Source of the DNA: Cohnella panacarvi Gsoil 349
GTDB lineage: Bacteria > Bacillota > Bacilli > Paenibacillales > Paenibacillaceae
Direction of reading: 5' to 3'
DNA: 64,000 nt
NCBI RefSeq assembly: GCF_000515335.1
Contig: NZ_KI911563.1
Coordinates: forward strand, 3,310,936-3,374,935
Within the stretch, counting starts at the first letter, position 1. Each line of letters starts with the position of its first letter. The notes under the pieces are model-generated. The model searched no databases. It was not told where the DNA came from and was given only the letters and a program-made list of their open reading frames with translations. Made by a program: the position numbers and the translations under genes. Positions 25,907 to 34,161 of this stretch are shown here, in pieces.

Positions 25907-27298
25907 ATGCGTTCGCGCGAAGAACAACGACAGCAGAATATCCCGCAAGGGAGCTCGCGGCAAAGGGTAGCGGTGAAACCGCAAGGGTATGCCGGAGCGC
26001 CGAGTTCTTCGTCGGCACAAACCGACCTTTCTTCTCGCGAAGGAAAGCACGACTTGCTGGATCAAATGCTCGAGGAGGGAAATCTCCGAGAAGCCTACAA
26101 GCGAGTGAAACAAAACGGAGGAGCGCCCGGCATAGACAACGTGACGGTAGCCGAGCTACAAGCACACGTATGGGAATGCTGGGAAACCGTGAAAGCGCAG
26201 CTCCAATTGGGTACGTACAGACCGATGCCAGTCAAACGGGTGGAAATCCCCAAACCCGGAGGCGGGGTGCGGCTGTTAGGTATCCCAACCGTAATGGACC
26301 GCTTGATCCAACAAGCCCTCATGCAAGTAATGACACCGATTTTGGACCCGTTATTCTCACCGAACAGCTTTGGATTCCGCCCAAGGAAACGTGCCCATGA
26401 CGCAGTAAAACAAGCGCAGTCCTACATTCAAGAAGGAAATCGCTGGGTCGTAGACATAGATTTGGAGAAGTTCTTTGACAGAGTGAACCACGACATCCTC
26501 ATGGCAAGGGTAGCACGAAAAGTCGCGGACAAGCGTGTCTTGAAGCTGATTCGTTCCTACCTCAATGCCGGAGTCATGGTCGACGGGACAAAGCAGGAGA
26601 CGCTGGAAGGAACGCCGCAAGGCGGTCCGCTCAGCCCGCTTTTAGCTAACATCCTGTTGGACGATCTGGACAAAGAATTAACGGAACGCGGCTTGAAGTT
26701 TGTGCGTTATGCGGACGACTGCAACATCTTTGTCCGAAGCAAGCGTGCAGGTGAACGCGTAATGGCGTCGGTCATTCGCTTTGTAGAGGAGAGGCTCAGA
26801 CTAAGAGTGAATCGGGACAAGAGTGCGGTAGACCGCCCATGGAACCGCAAGTTCCTTGGATTCAGCTTTCTCAGCAACAAAGTCGCGACGATTCGAATCG
26901 CGCCGAAGAAACTGGAACAACTAAAGGAACGCGTCAGGGAGATAACCTCGCGTACGCGAGGCGTCTCGATGGAGAAGAGGCTGCAAGAATTAAATCGCTA
27001 CCTGATGGGTTGGATAGGCTACTTCCGGCTAGCATCCGTAAAGACGCACTGCGAACGACTCGACGAATGGATTCGCCGAAGACTACGCATGTGCCTATGG
27101 AAGCAGTGGAAACTACCTAAATCCAGGCTCCGAAACTTACGTGCCCTAGGTGTACCGGAGTGGGCGGCAAGAATGATGGCAAACGCTCGCCGCGGATGCT
27201 GGGAAATGTCCCGAAACATAAACAACGCCCTTAATCGCTCCTACTGGAGTGACCAAGGGCTGTTAAGTCTGACAACTCGTTATCTTGAAACTCGTTAA
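25907..27298 (+). CDS. ltrA: Group II intron reverse transcriptase/maturase
   Basis: A 463-aa intron-encoded protein that helps the intron fold, splice and copy itself into DNA. Reverse transcriptase blocks are intact: GGAPGIDNVT (RT0/1), IPKPGGGVRLLGIPTVMDRLIQQ, VVDIDLEKFFDRVNHD with catalytic Asp 183, GTPQGGPLSPLLANILL and YADD at 268-271. The maturase X domain follows (KRLQELNRYLMGWIGYF). There is no C-terminal HNH endonuclease, as in class C introns. AAAGGAGAG lies about 10 bases before the ATG. No frameshift is seen, so it may still be active. Confidence 0.95.
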   Translation: MRSREEQRQQNIPQGSSRQRVAVKPQGYAGAPSSSSAQTDLSSREGKHDLLDQMLEEGNLREAYKRVKQNGGAPGIDNVTVAELQAHVWECWETVKAQLQLGTYRPMPVKRVEIPKPGGGVRLLGIPTVMDRLIQQALMQVMTPILDPLFSPNSFGFRPRKRAHDAVKQAQSYIQEGNRWVVDIDLEKFFDRVNHDILMARVARKVADKRVLKLIRSYLNAGVMVDGTKQETLEGTPQGGPLSPLLANILLDDLDKELTERGLKFVRYADDCNIFVRSKRAGERVMASVIRFVEERLRLRVNRDKSAVDRPWNRKFLGFSFLSNKVATIRIAPKKLEQLKERVREITSRTRGVSMEKRLQELNRYLMGWIGYFRLASVKTHCERLDEWIRRRLRMCLWKQWKLPKSRLRNLRALGVPEWAARMMANARRGCWEMSRNINNALNRSYWSDQGLLSLTTRYLETR

Positions 27299-27307
27299 CT
27301 TTTAGGA

Positions 27308-27339
27308 ACCGCCGTATGCGGACCCGCATGTACGGTGGT
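27308..27339 (+). ncRNA. Group II intron catalytic domain V
   Basis: ACCGCCGTA pairs with TACGGTGGT, a two-base bulge (TG) follows the upper stem TGCG/CGCA, and the tetraloop is GACC. The catalytic triad is CGC, which is characteristic of IIC introns; other classes carry AGC. It ends nine bases after the maturase stop region begins. Confidence 0.85.
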
Positions 27340-27427
27340 GTGAGAGGTCGGGGGCTAGCCGCCCCCATCTACTCGATTTATAAACTTTTTGGTATACTAA
27401 CATTGATTTATTGTGGAGGTGCTAGAA

Positions 27428-28159
27428 ATGAAAAAAACTAGCCTGGTTGGAATGGTTCTTGTAGTGGGCCTTATTTTATCATCCGCTAGTTCAGCTCTTG
27501 GGAAAGAAGTTGAAGACAGTACATCTGGGAGTTTTCAGACTGTAAATGTTAAAGTGGATGGTGCATGCAATAATGAAGTTTGCGGCGAAGGGTATAAGAT
27601 CAATGGGACAAGTTATGTGCCGATACGTCTTGTCATGGAAAACATGGGGGCGACTGTGGAATGGGATGATGAGACACAAACTGTAAGTGTAATCAAAGAA
27701 GAAGCACAGCTCATTTCAGAAAATCAGACTGATAATAAGAAATTCGAAATACTAAATTTGAATATGGAAAGAGAGCTGGATTTACTGTTAAATCTTAATC
27801 AACAGATTTCATTAGCTTATGATTATTATAAAACATTAAATGATAAACAATGGATTAATCAAATCGAAAACGTAAAAATAACGGAACTTAAAAATAATAT
27901 TCAAATGTTAAATATGCAAGTTATCGATTATCAAAAAAGTAACGATGATGATAATAAAAATGTGAACGACATTCTTGAAATAATAAAATCAATAAAAGAT
28001 ATCGGTGATCATTATGAGATCGCCATCAAAACACTACAAAATTATACGGTGAACAACAACGACTCTGATTACAGGAATTTCATTCTGTATCGTAAATTTG
28101 CTCTAGAGATTCATGAAAAAGCATTAAAACAGTTAACAGAATATAGGGTTTCAAAATAA
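27428..28159 (+). CDS. Secreted protein with copper-amine-oxidase N-terminal-like domain
   Basis: A 243-aa protein with a signal peptide (about residues 1-25, ending SALGKE). Residues about 40-90 match the short domain common in Paenibacillaceae surface proteins called the copper amine oxidase N-terminal domain: INGTSYVPIRLVMENMGATVEWDDETQTVSV. The remainder is highly charged, Asn/Lys-rich and helical, likely coiled coil. It has no oxidase catalytic domain; the name reflects only the stalk-like fold. ATG 27428 is preceded by TGGAGGTG; a GTG at 27413 overlaps that site. It lies just after the intron; its promoter may be partly within intron sequence. AT-rich relative to the first 17 kb. Confidence 0.75.
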   Translation: MKKTSLVGMVLVVGLILSSASSALGKEVEDSTSGSFQTVNVKVDGACNNEVCGEGYKINGTSYVPIRLVMENMGATVEWDDETQTVSVIKEEAQLISENQTDNKKFEILNLNMERELDLLLNLNQQISLAYDYYKTLNDKQWINQIENVKITELKNNIQMLNMQVIDYQKSNDDDNKNVNDILEIIKSIKDIGDHYEIAIKTLQNYTVNNNDSDYRNFILYRKFALEIHEKALKQLTEYRVSK

Positions 28160-28161
28160 AC

Positions 28162-28185
28162 GAAGGCCTTCGTGGTCTTCTTTTA
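28162..28185 (+). terminator. Terminator of the amine-oxidase-like gene
   Basis: GAAGGCC pairs with GGTCTTC (one wobble) around a 5-base loop, followed by TTTTATT. Confidence 0.65.
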
Positions 28186-28214
28186 TTGTATTTCAAACAA
28201 ATATTTCTATAAAC

Positions 28215-28242
28215 TTGAGAATCCTCCGCAACTATTGATAAT
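28215..28242 (+). promoter_or_regulatory. Sigma-A-like promoter of the 715-aa protein gene
   Basis: TTGAGA at 28215-28220, a 16-base spacer and GATAAT at 28237-28242; each hexamer is one base from consensus. Confidence 0.5.
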
Positions 28243-28289
28243 CTTTCATCGTTATATGTTGTAGCACACTTAATTGGAGGATTTAGGCG

Positions 28290-30437
28290 ATGAGGAAAAT
28301 TAGAAAACTGTTGGCGTTGCTCGCAACATTTAGTCTCTTAATAGGTCTTATGAATATGTCTGTCTACGCAGAGGGACAACAGGAGCCTGAAGCCAAGATT
28401 ATTAAGCCCGTAACCCTTGGAACGGTTAAACTCAAGGAAAATGTTACTGCCATCGTAAATAATGTTCTCTTGATGCCTTCTGACAACAATCAAGTGTTGA
28501 GTTTTACGTTGAGTATAACGAACAACAGCAATTCTGAATTGAATGTAATCGACTACTGGGCCAATGTCTCGACCAAGTCAGGGACGAAAATGAATGTTCA
28601 GATGGCAACCAATAACGTAAATAAAGTTCCTGCGAAGACATCGGCTAATATCATTTTTTTCAGCAAAGTAGCTAACAATATAAAGCTCTCTGATCTTATC
28701 ATTAAAGTCATACAGTGGGACTTCTCAGCTACGAATTACTCTCGTGTATTAGGCGAAGTATCCGTAGCTGCACGTTATAATCCCGTAACTCCGGCGAATA
28801 GCGGAATAGCGGTTGCTGTAGAAGATGTTGAAACTGTGTTTACAATCAAGCAAACCGTTATGGGAAAGAGCGAAAGCTATTATCGTCCTGAAATTAAGTT
28901 GAATATTAAAAACAACGGAAAAAGAGCAGTAACGCTGCCAGATTATCAGTTGTATGTGATTACGGGTAACAATGTAATGTTTCCGTTAGAAAACAAGGGA
29001 ATTAAGGGTACTGTGCTTAACCCTCTAATGGAGAAAGAATTCACGCTAACAGTCTCCATTCCGCTAAGTGCGAAGGCAGGCGGATGGAAGCTCGGTATTA
29101 TGAACCCCATTCTAGAAGGGAAAGAAAAGATACCGGTTGCATTATTCGAATTGGTTGAGAGTAACGTTCAAGTCGGTGAACAATCAGGAAAATATTATAG
29201 CTTTACTAACGCGCAGGGGATGTATTATATCAAACTTGATTCGGTTAACCGTCTGCCCTTTGAAGATGACGATCTGATCGTGTCTAATTTAACCTTGGCT
29301 AATAAAAGCACGAAAACGCTAACGATACCCAAACTAAGTGGAGAGTACCTATTGAACGATTCAATTGAAGTTAGCGCTACCTCAAATAACAACGATAAAT
29401 TGATTGCGCTTAAACCAGGTGAGACAACAAGTGTTCAACTTGTGGGAAAAGTCCCATACACTTTTGATATTTCTAAGATGAACGTAACCGTACAGCAATC
29501 TGATACGGGCAGCGGGAGTACTCCCGAAGTAACTGATCTAGTTGAATTTGCGCACTCTGGGGAGTTCACTAAGGTTAAGGAAGTGGCTTGGAATACTGGA
29601 TTCAAGATTGAAGACGTGGGTTATCGCTCTGATGTTAAAATCAGCGAAATGAAACGTTTTATCGGCTTGAATGCGGATATTATAGCTGCACAGATTCAAG
29701 TCGTGAATTCAGAGAAAAGACAGGCTACGCTTCCTAAGCTAGCTGGATACTATGAGAAAGACGATGGAACGATCTATCCGGTAAATCTGGAACTGCCAAC
29801 CGAAAAAGTCGCACCAAACGGGAATGCTATTCTGTATGCATGGGCAACGATACCGAAGACCGCCGCGACGCAAGAATTCAAGCTTGTTCTTGGTAAAGCC
29901 GTTGAGGTGAAATCGGACAATGCATCCGGCAGTGGGCAAAGCAGCACCCAATTAGCGGGGTACCTAATGCCATACTCTTTCGTACTACCTGCCGATCAAC
30001 AAGCGAAGACCAGCTTAGCTGATATCTCAATGTCTCCATTCACGCTGACTTTTAATCAAATCAGGACTCAATTAGAGTATGTCAGCTCTACAGTCAGCGT
30101 CAAGTTTGATTACAACTTAACTCAAGACTTGTTGACCCGCGCGAATCTCAAAGATCATAAGATCGTAATCGAGATAAAGGATAAGAACAACAGCACATAT
30201 GTTTTCTCTAAAGAAGTGGATCTGCCATCAAACACCTCTTCCGAATCTACACAGGGCTTTGCAATTGGTAAAAATACGTTACAATTATCATGGCCGAACA
30301 GAGATGATATTCATTTTGTACTTGAGAAGATGGATCAATATGAATTTAACGTGTATTATCAAATCCAACCTGGGTACAAACAATTGATTGCCACGCAAAC
30401 GATTAGATGGTTCGCGGACCGGGTGATTACACCGTAA
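28290..30437 (+). CDS. Large secreted protein of unknown function
   Basis: I do not recognise this 715-aa protein. It has a signal peptide (residues 1 to about 27, ending MSVYAEG). The mature part seems built of three to four beta-sandwich modules with related strands: LSFTLSITNNSNSELNVIDYW, PEIKLNIKNNGKRAVTLPDYQ and LIVSNLTLANKSTKTLTIPKL share a pattern in which neutral Asn/Ser/Lys turns separate strands, similar to extracellular Ig-like domains that follow DUF4352-like logic. No SLH domain, sortase motif or membrane tail is seen, so it is probably released or held by partners. RBS TTGGAGGA precedes the ATG. Its own promoter and terminator make it a single-gene unit. Confidence 0.7.
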   Translation: MRKIRKLLALLATFSLLIGLMNMSVYAEGQQEPEAKIIKPVTLGTVKLKENVTAIVNNVLLMPSDNNQVLSFTLSITNNSNSELNVIDYWANVSTKSGTKMNVQMATNNVNKVPAKTSANIIFFSKVANNIKLSDLIIKVIQWDFSATNYSRVLGEVSVAARYNPVTPANSGIAVAVEDVETVFTIKQTVMGKSESYYRPEIKLNIKNNGKRAVTLPDYQLYVITGNNVMFPLENKGIKGTVLNPLMEKEFTLTVSIPLSAKAGGWKLGIMNPILEGKEKIPVALFELVESNVQVGEQSGKYYSFTNAQGMYYIKLDSVNRLPFEDDDLIVSNLTLANKSTKTLTIPKLSGEYLLNDSIEVSATSNNNDKLIALKPGETTSVQLVGKVPYTFDISKMNVTVQQSDTGSGSTPEVTDLVEFAHSGEFTKVKEVAWNTGFKIEDVGYRSDVKISEMKRFIGLNADIIAAQIQVVNSEKRQATLPKLAGYYEKDDGTIYPVNLELPTEKVAPNGNAILYAWATIPKTAATQEFKLVLGKAVEVKSDNASGSGQSSTQLAGYLMPYSFVLPADQQAKTSLADISMSPFTLTFNQIRTQLEYVSSTVSVKFDYNLTQDLLTRANLKDHKIVIEIKDKNNSTYVFSKEVDLPSNTSSESTQGFAIGKNTLQLSWPNRDDIHFVLEKMDQYEFNVYYQIQPGYKQLIATQTIRWFADRVITP

Positions 30438-30475
30438 TAGGATGTTAGAGTAAAACTGGGAATGATATGTGAATC

Positions 30476-30541
30476 GCACCCCTTAGATGGACATTGGAAT
30501 AAACCCTTGGTTTATCCGATGGAAACTAGGGGGTGCATTTT
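30476..30541 (+). terminator. Long branched terminator hairpin
   Basis: Outer stem GCACCCCTTAG / CTAGGGGGTGC with an inner stem GGAATAAACC / GGTTTATCC, followed by TTTTT. It ends the 715-aa gene; its length is unusual for a simple terminator. Confidence 0.75.
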
Positions 30542-30641
30542 TGATGCATAGATTTTGTAGACGTAGTAGTGTGTTCCCAAATTCGCTATAATACACATGA
30601 TAAGGATAACTATCGACATTAGCCCATTTGAGGTGCCTTGG

Positions 30642-32054
30642 ATGTTTTTCTACTCGCCGAACTTTATCGTCTTTATGCTCGTACTGCTCGTCCCGTACTT
30701 GATCTTCAAGAAACAACGTTTGGTACTGCTTGCTGCCGCTAACGCCCTGTTCTACGCAGTTCATCCCGAGGGGTTCATTGTCTTGTTCCTCGGCATGTGC
30801 CTGCTCACGTTCGCCATCGTTCATCTGATGGGACGTCCGGGATGGCGATGGTTGTTCTGGGTCGGTATCATATTAAATGTATTGAACCTCGCTTTATTCA
30901 AATACACGATTTTCGCGCTCGATAACTTAAAACTGTTAGGGTTTCAAAGCGCGTGGTCGGACGCCTTCGCGGATTCGATCGTACTCCCGCTAGGCATTTC
31001 ATTCTATACGTTCGAATTCATTTCGTATTTGGTCGACGTGCGGCGCGGCGATTCGAAGCCTACACGCTCCTTCTTCGAATTCTGGGTGTTCGTCTCGATG
31101 TTTCCGCATTTGATCGCAGGCCCGATCATGCGAGGAGACGAGCTCATTCCGCAATTAGACAAGCTATCGGAGCGCAAGATTGGCTGGGCGGAAATGAAAT
31201 ACGGCGTGTATCTATTCACGTTAGGGGTCATTAAAAAACTCGTGATCGCGGATCAATTGTCGCCCATAGTCAAAGAATACTTCGATAAGGGTGCGTCACT
31301 CACTGGAACTGAATCGTGGATTGCCGCGTACGTTTTCAGCTTTTTTATCTATAACGACTTCTCGGCCTATACGGATATGGCTATCGGATTAGGTATTATG
31401 CTCGGCGTTCGATTCGCTGACAACTTTAAATCCCCGTATTTGAGCGGTGATCCGAGCGAGTTCTGGCGCCGCTGGCATATTACGTTATCCCGTTGGATCA
31501 GGGACTACATCTATATCGGACTTGGCGGTAATCGTAAGGGGCGGTTTCGCACTTATGTCAATTTGCTCGGAGCAATGCTGGTTAGCGGCTTATGGCACGG
31601 CGCCATGTGGACGTACGTCGCCTGGGGCGGCATACACGGACTGTTGCAAGTCGTTCATAGGCTGTCACTTGGCTTAAACCGATTCGGCTGGATCGCTGCC
31701 ATACGTAAGAGCCGTCCATACCGAGTCGTAGCTGTTCTCGTGTTTTTCCATATCGTTACTTGGACGTGGGTGTTCTTCCACGCTCCGTCGATCGAGGTGG
31801 CGCTGGATATGACTTGGAAGATGCTCCACGCTCACATTGACAACGTCGTGACACATCCGACTTTCGTGCTCATAGTTTGTCTGTTCGCCGTACATATTGC
31901 CGAGTATCTACTCCGCAAATATGAAGGAACAGTAGGACGAACATGGCGGTACGTGCCGTTCCCGCTGCGCAGCGCGGTATACTTGATCGTCGTTGTAGGT
32001 CTGATCTATTACTCCAAGGGAGACAAGTATGAGTTCATTTATTTCCAATTTTAG
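30642..32054 (+). CDS. MBOAT-family O-acyltransferase (AlgI/PatA/DltB-like)
   Basis: A 470-aa polytopic membrane protein that passes acyl groups, usually acetyl, across the membrane for O-acylation of a surface polymer. It has about ten to twelve membrane segments and the MBOAT hallmarks DFSAYTDMAIGLGIMLG, FWRRWHITLSRWIRDYIYI and the catalytic His region SGLWHGAMWTYVAWG. ATG 30642 follows GAGGTG; an upstream ATG at 30597 lacks a site. It overlaps by 26 bases the gene for an SGNH-like protein, the usual partner that completes transfer outside the cell. A comparable PatA1/PatB1 pair acetylates the Bacillus cereus secondary wall polysaccharide; the target here is inferred. Confidence 0.9.
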   Translation: MFFYSPNFIVFMLVLLVPYLIFKKQRLVLLAAANALFYAVHPEGFIVLFLGMCLLTFAIVHLMGRPGWRWLFWVGIILNVLNLALFKYTIFALDNLKLLGFQSAWSDAFADSIVLPLGISFYTFEFISYLVDVRRGDSKPTRSFFEFWVFVSMFPHLIAGPIMRGDELIPQLDKLSERKIGWAEMKYGVYLFTLGVIKKLVIADQLSPIVKEYFDKGASLTGTESWIAAYVFSFFIYNDFSAYTDMAIGLGIMLGVRFADNFKSPYLSGDPSEFWRRWHITLSRWIRDYIYIGLGGNRKGRFRTYVNLLGAMLVSGLWHGAMWTYVAWGGIHGLLQVVHRLSLGLNRFGWIAAIRKSRPYRVVAVLVFFHIVTWTWVFFHAPSIEVALDMTWKMLHAHIDNVVTHPTFVLIVCLFAVHIAEYLLRKYEGTVGRTWRYVPFPLRSAVYLIVVVGLIYYSKGDKYEFIYFQF

Positions 32055-33033
32055 AAAACGGCGAAGGCTGTATAACTTTGGCCTGATCGGATTAATAGTA
32101 CTGTTCGGGATCGCCGAGAACCGTGTGTTCCGCAACCTCGACTTTTACGGTATGCAGCCCTATAGCTTCGTCGGGCAGTTATCCGAATTGGAGCATTCAT
32201 TCGAGCTTATGGAGCCCGAGCGCATCATGGCGGCCGTATTCGGCGATTCGCAGAGCATCGATGCCCTTCGTCCCGACTTGATGGAGGAAGCGGCTGGACG
32301 CGAAGCAGGAACGATGTTTAATTTCAGTATCAGCGGAGGTAAAGCTTACGATATCTATCACACATACCTCCAGTATGCTAAGCAGCTTCCATCGCTACGA
32401 GATGCGATCATTGTCGTTAACGAACATCAATTAAACTCCTCCGGTATTGATCAGGATACTAAGTTCCGCTATTACGCGGGTTTCGGGGATCGTTTGCGCG
32501 TCATGAATATGAATAACTATGGGGAATTGCTGCTCGGTTGGGTGTCTAAAGCGTACGACATGCGTTCAGTCTGGGCGCCTATGTTGGATAAGTATTTTGA
32601 AGACGATCTGCCGGATCCAGTGAAATGGAAACTGGGAGGGATTCGCGCAAGAACCGCCAAAGCTCCGTTGACCGCTCAGAATGCAGAAGATACCGCTACT
32701 CGTTGGTTTGAGAACTATCAACTCGATGGGCTGCAGACGGATTCGTTGGAAGATCTGTTGCGTGACTTGCATGAACGCGGTGTCCGCACCACGTTATTGC
32801 AAATCCCTCGCTCATCGCTTTTCGAAACAGCGGTGACCAAACTATTCCCGAAAGAACAGCAACGCTATTTCGCCACGATCGAGGACCTGGCTCGGAGATA
32901 CGAGGCGGAGTTCGTCGTTATGTCTAACGAAGGGCTGCCTGATGATCAATATTTCCGCGATACGAACCATTTGAATGCTAAAGGGGCGGCTATCGTCAGC
33001 AAGGATGTAGCCGAGCGGTGGCTAGGAAAATAA
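32029..33033 (+). CDS. SGNH/DltD-like partner of the MBOAT protein
   Basis: A 334-aa protein with an N-terminal membrane segment (about residues 15-30) and an extracytoplasmic SGNH-like domain. VFGDSQSIDALRPD supplies the GDS motif with the predicted nucleophilic Ser, and DTNHLNAKGAAIVS near the C-terminus supplies Asp and His. These are features of AlgX/AlgJ, PatB and DltD-type transferases that take the acyl group from an MBOAT protein. The start lies within the MBOAT gene with AAGGGAG upstream, so the two are translationally coupled. Confidence 0.8.
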   Translation: MSSFISNFRKRRRLYNFGLIGLIVLFGIAENRVFRNLDFYGMQPYSFVGQLSELEHSFELMEPERIMAAVFGDSQSIDALRPDLMEEAAGREAGTMFNFSISGGKAYDIYHTYLQYAKQLPSLRDAIIVVNEHQLNSSGIDQDTKFRYYAGFGDRLRVMNMNNYGELLLGWVSKAYDMRSVWAPMLDKYFEDDLPDPVKWKLGGIRARTAKAPLTAQNAEDTATRWFENYQLDGLQTDSLEDLLRDLHERGVRTTLLQIPRSSLFETAVTKLFPKEQQRYFATIEDLARRYEAEFVVMSNEGLPDDQYFRDTNHLNAKGAAIVSKDVAERWLGK

Positions 33034-33065
33034 TACTTATGGAACGGCTTCCAGTATCCGTATGC

Positions 33066-33094
33066 TTGTTATACAGAAATGACAACTGTATAAT
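33066..33094 (+). promoter_or_regulatory. Sigma-A promoter of the glycan locus
   Basis: TTGTTA at 33066-33071, a 17-base spacer and perfect TATAAT at 33089-33094, 62 bases before the Wzz-like gene. No clear terminator was seen between here and 61.6 kb, so it could drive a very long operon, perhaps with internal starts near 44.7 kb. Confidence 0.65.
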
Positions 33095-33156
33095 TAATAG
33101 GAATGATGGGGTAATAATTCGAGAATTTCGAGAGAATTCGACACTGAGGTGCAGTT

Positions 33157-34161
33157 ATGGAGAAGGAAATTAGCTTGCGAGATGTAATTGAAGTCATAAT
33201 CAAACAAAAATGGACGATTATTATCGTAACTTTTGCTTCAATATTAATTGCAGCAAGCTTAAGTTTATTTGTATTAAGTCCTAAATACGAGACCTTCTCT
33301 ATCGTGAATATTCAAAGCAACTCACAAGATGAAACGATAAAAACAAAGTTTTTTACAGAGTCTATCAAAAGCTCAGTTGTACTTAATGCACTGATTGAAA
33401 AAAATGAGCTCAAGAATATCTATACTGTGACTTCTCTGCGTAAAATGTTTAGTTTGGAAACCACGCCTGATAATAGTTATATTAAATTAATAGTGCATGG
33501 CGAGAGTCCCGAACGAATTACGCAAATCTCTAATATGTTGGCCTATGAATTGGGCATATTAATAGAAACGGATGATCGCTCACTAATCATCGGTGCCGCC
33601 CAAAAAAGATTGAAAGAGTTGGAAAAAGAGATTGCCATAGCGAAAACAAAACTTTCCGAATCTCAAGTGCAGTTAGAGAAAATTCCAGCAGTTCAAAGAG
33701 AAAAGCAAGTGTTGTCCAATAATGAATTGTTACGATCGGTTTTGCAAGAAAGCGCAAACACAGATGTTAAATCATCAGCAAGTCTCCAGATGGAAAGCGA
33801 AGTTATTAACCCGGCATATACAGATATGCAGAAGGTCGTTGCAGAAGCATCCATTGCACTAAACCTACTATTATCTGAGGAAGAAGTTCTGAAACAAAAG
33901 GTGATTGAGAATACAAGCAGAGTACAAGAAATACAAAATAAACTTGCTAGTGAAAAGTTGAGTGGCAATAAAACGATAAGAATCTTAGATGAAATGAATG
34001 TAATCACAATTTCGCCGTCAATAAAACCCAAAGTGCCAGTTGGCCCTAATATTGTATTGAGTGTCATATTAGCTGCTGTTCTTGGCGCAATGTTAAGTCT
34101 CGTTTTCGTATTCTTGCGGAATTACTTGAAAGGAACGCCTAGGAGTGTAAAGGATGAATAA
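33157..34161 (+). CDS. Wzz-family polysaccharide co-polymerase
   Basis: A 334-aa chain-length regulator of Wzy-dependent polysaccharide. It starts MEKEISLRDVIEVIIKQKW, has membrane segments at about 20-40 and 295-320, and a long periplasm-equivalent coiled-coil region between them (KRLKELEKEIAIAKTKLSE). The proline-rich PKVPVGPN just before the second membrane segment is the family hallmark. No tyrosine kinase or phosphatase follows, unlike most Gram-positive capsule operons. RBS GAGGTG precedes the ATG. It overlaps the next gene by 8 bases. Confidence 0.88.
   Translation: MEKEISLRDVIEVIIKQKWTIIIVTFASILIAASLSLFVLSPKYETFSIVNIQSNSQDETIKTKFFTESIKSSVVLNALIEKNELKNIYTVTSLRKMFSLETTPDNSYIKLIVHGESPERITQISNMLAYELGILIETDDRSLIIGAAQKRLKELEKEIAIAKTKLSESQVQLEKIPAVQREKQVLSNNELLRSVLQESANTDVKSSASLQMESEVINPAYTDMQKVVAEASIALNLLLSEEEVLKQKVIENTSRVQEIQNKLASEKLSGNKTIRILDEMNVITISPSIKPKVPVGPNIVLSVILAAVLGAMLSLVFVFLRNYLKGTPRSVKDE

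Larger units (their letters stand above)
25503..27377 (+). mobile_element. Class C (IIC) group II intron, apparently complete
   Basis: A self-splicing retroelement of about 1.9 kb. The 5' end (GTACGCCCAGCATGGGCG, then CTCTACGGTGAAAGTCC, CAAGGGTGTCCG, GGAATCCGAAGGAAG) follows the domain I pattern of IIC introns such as that of Oceanobacillus iheyensis. The segment AGTCAGCAGAAGCCATAGTA precedes the maturase. Domain V (27308-27339) and domain VI (near 27347-27375) come last, ending at ACTCGAT. Boundaries are inferred: the 5' G at 25503 gives GTACG rather than the usual GTGYG. The 5' non-coding part (25503-25906) is ribozyme, not a missed gene. It sits right behind the S-layer terminator, so it does not interrupt a gene. 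Confidence 0.9.

Noticed and set aside
27428-28159. Copper amine oxidase enzyme
   Set aside because: Only the short N-terminal-like domain is present; no catalytic TPQ domain or copper-binding histidines.
30476-30541. T-box or riboswitch ahead of the MBOAT gene
   Set aside because: The branched hairpin lies close after the previous stop, ends in a T-run and lacks conserved T-box or known riboswitch sequences; a terminator is simpler.
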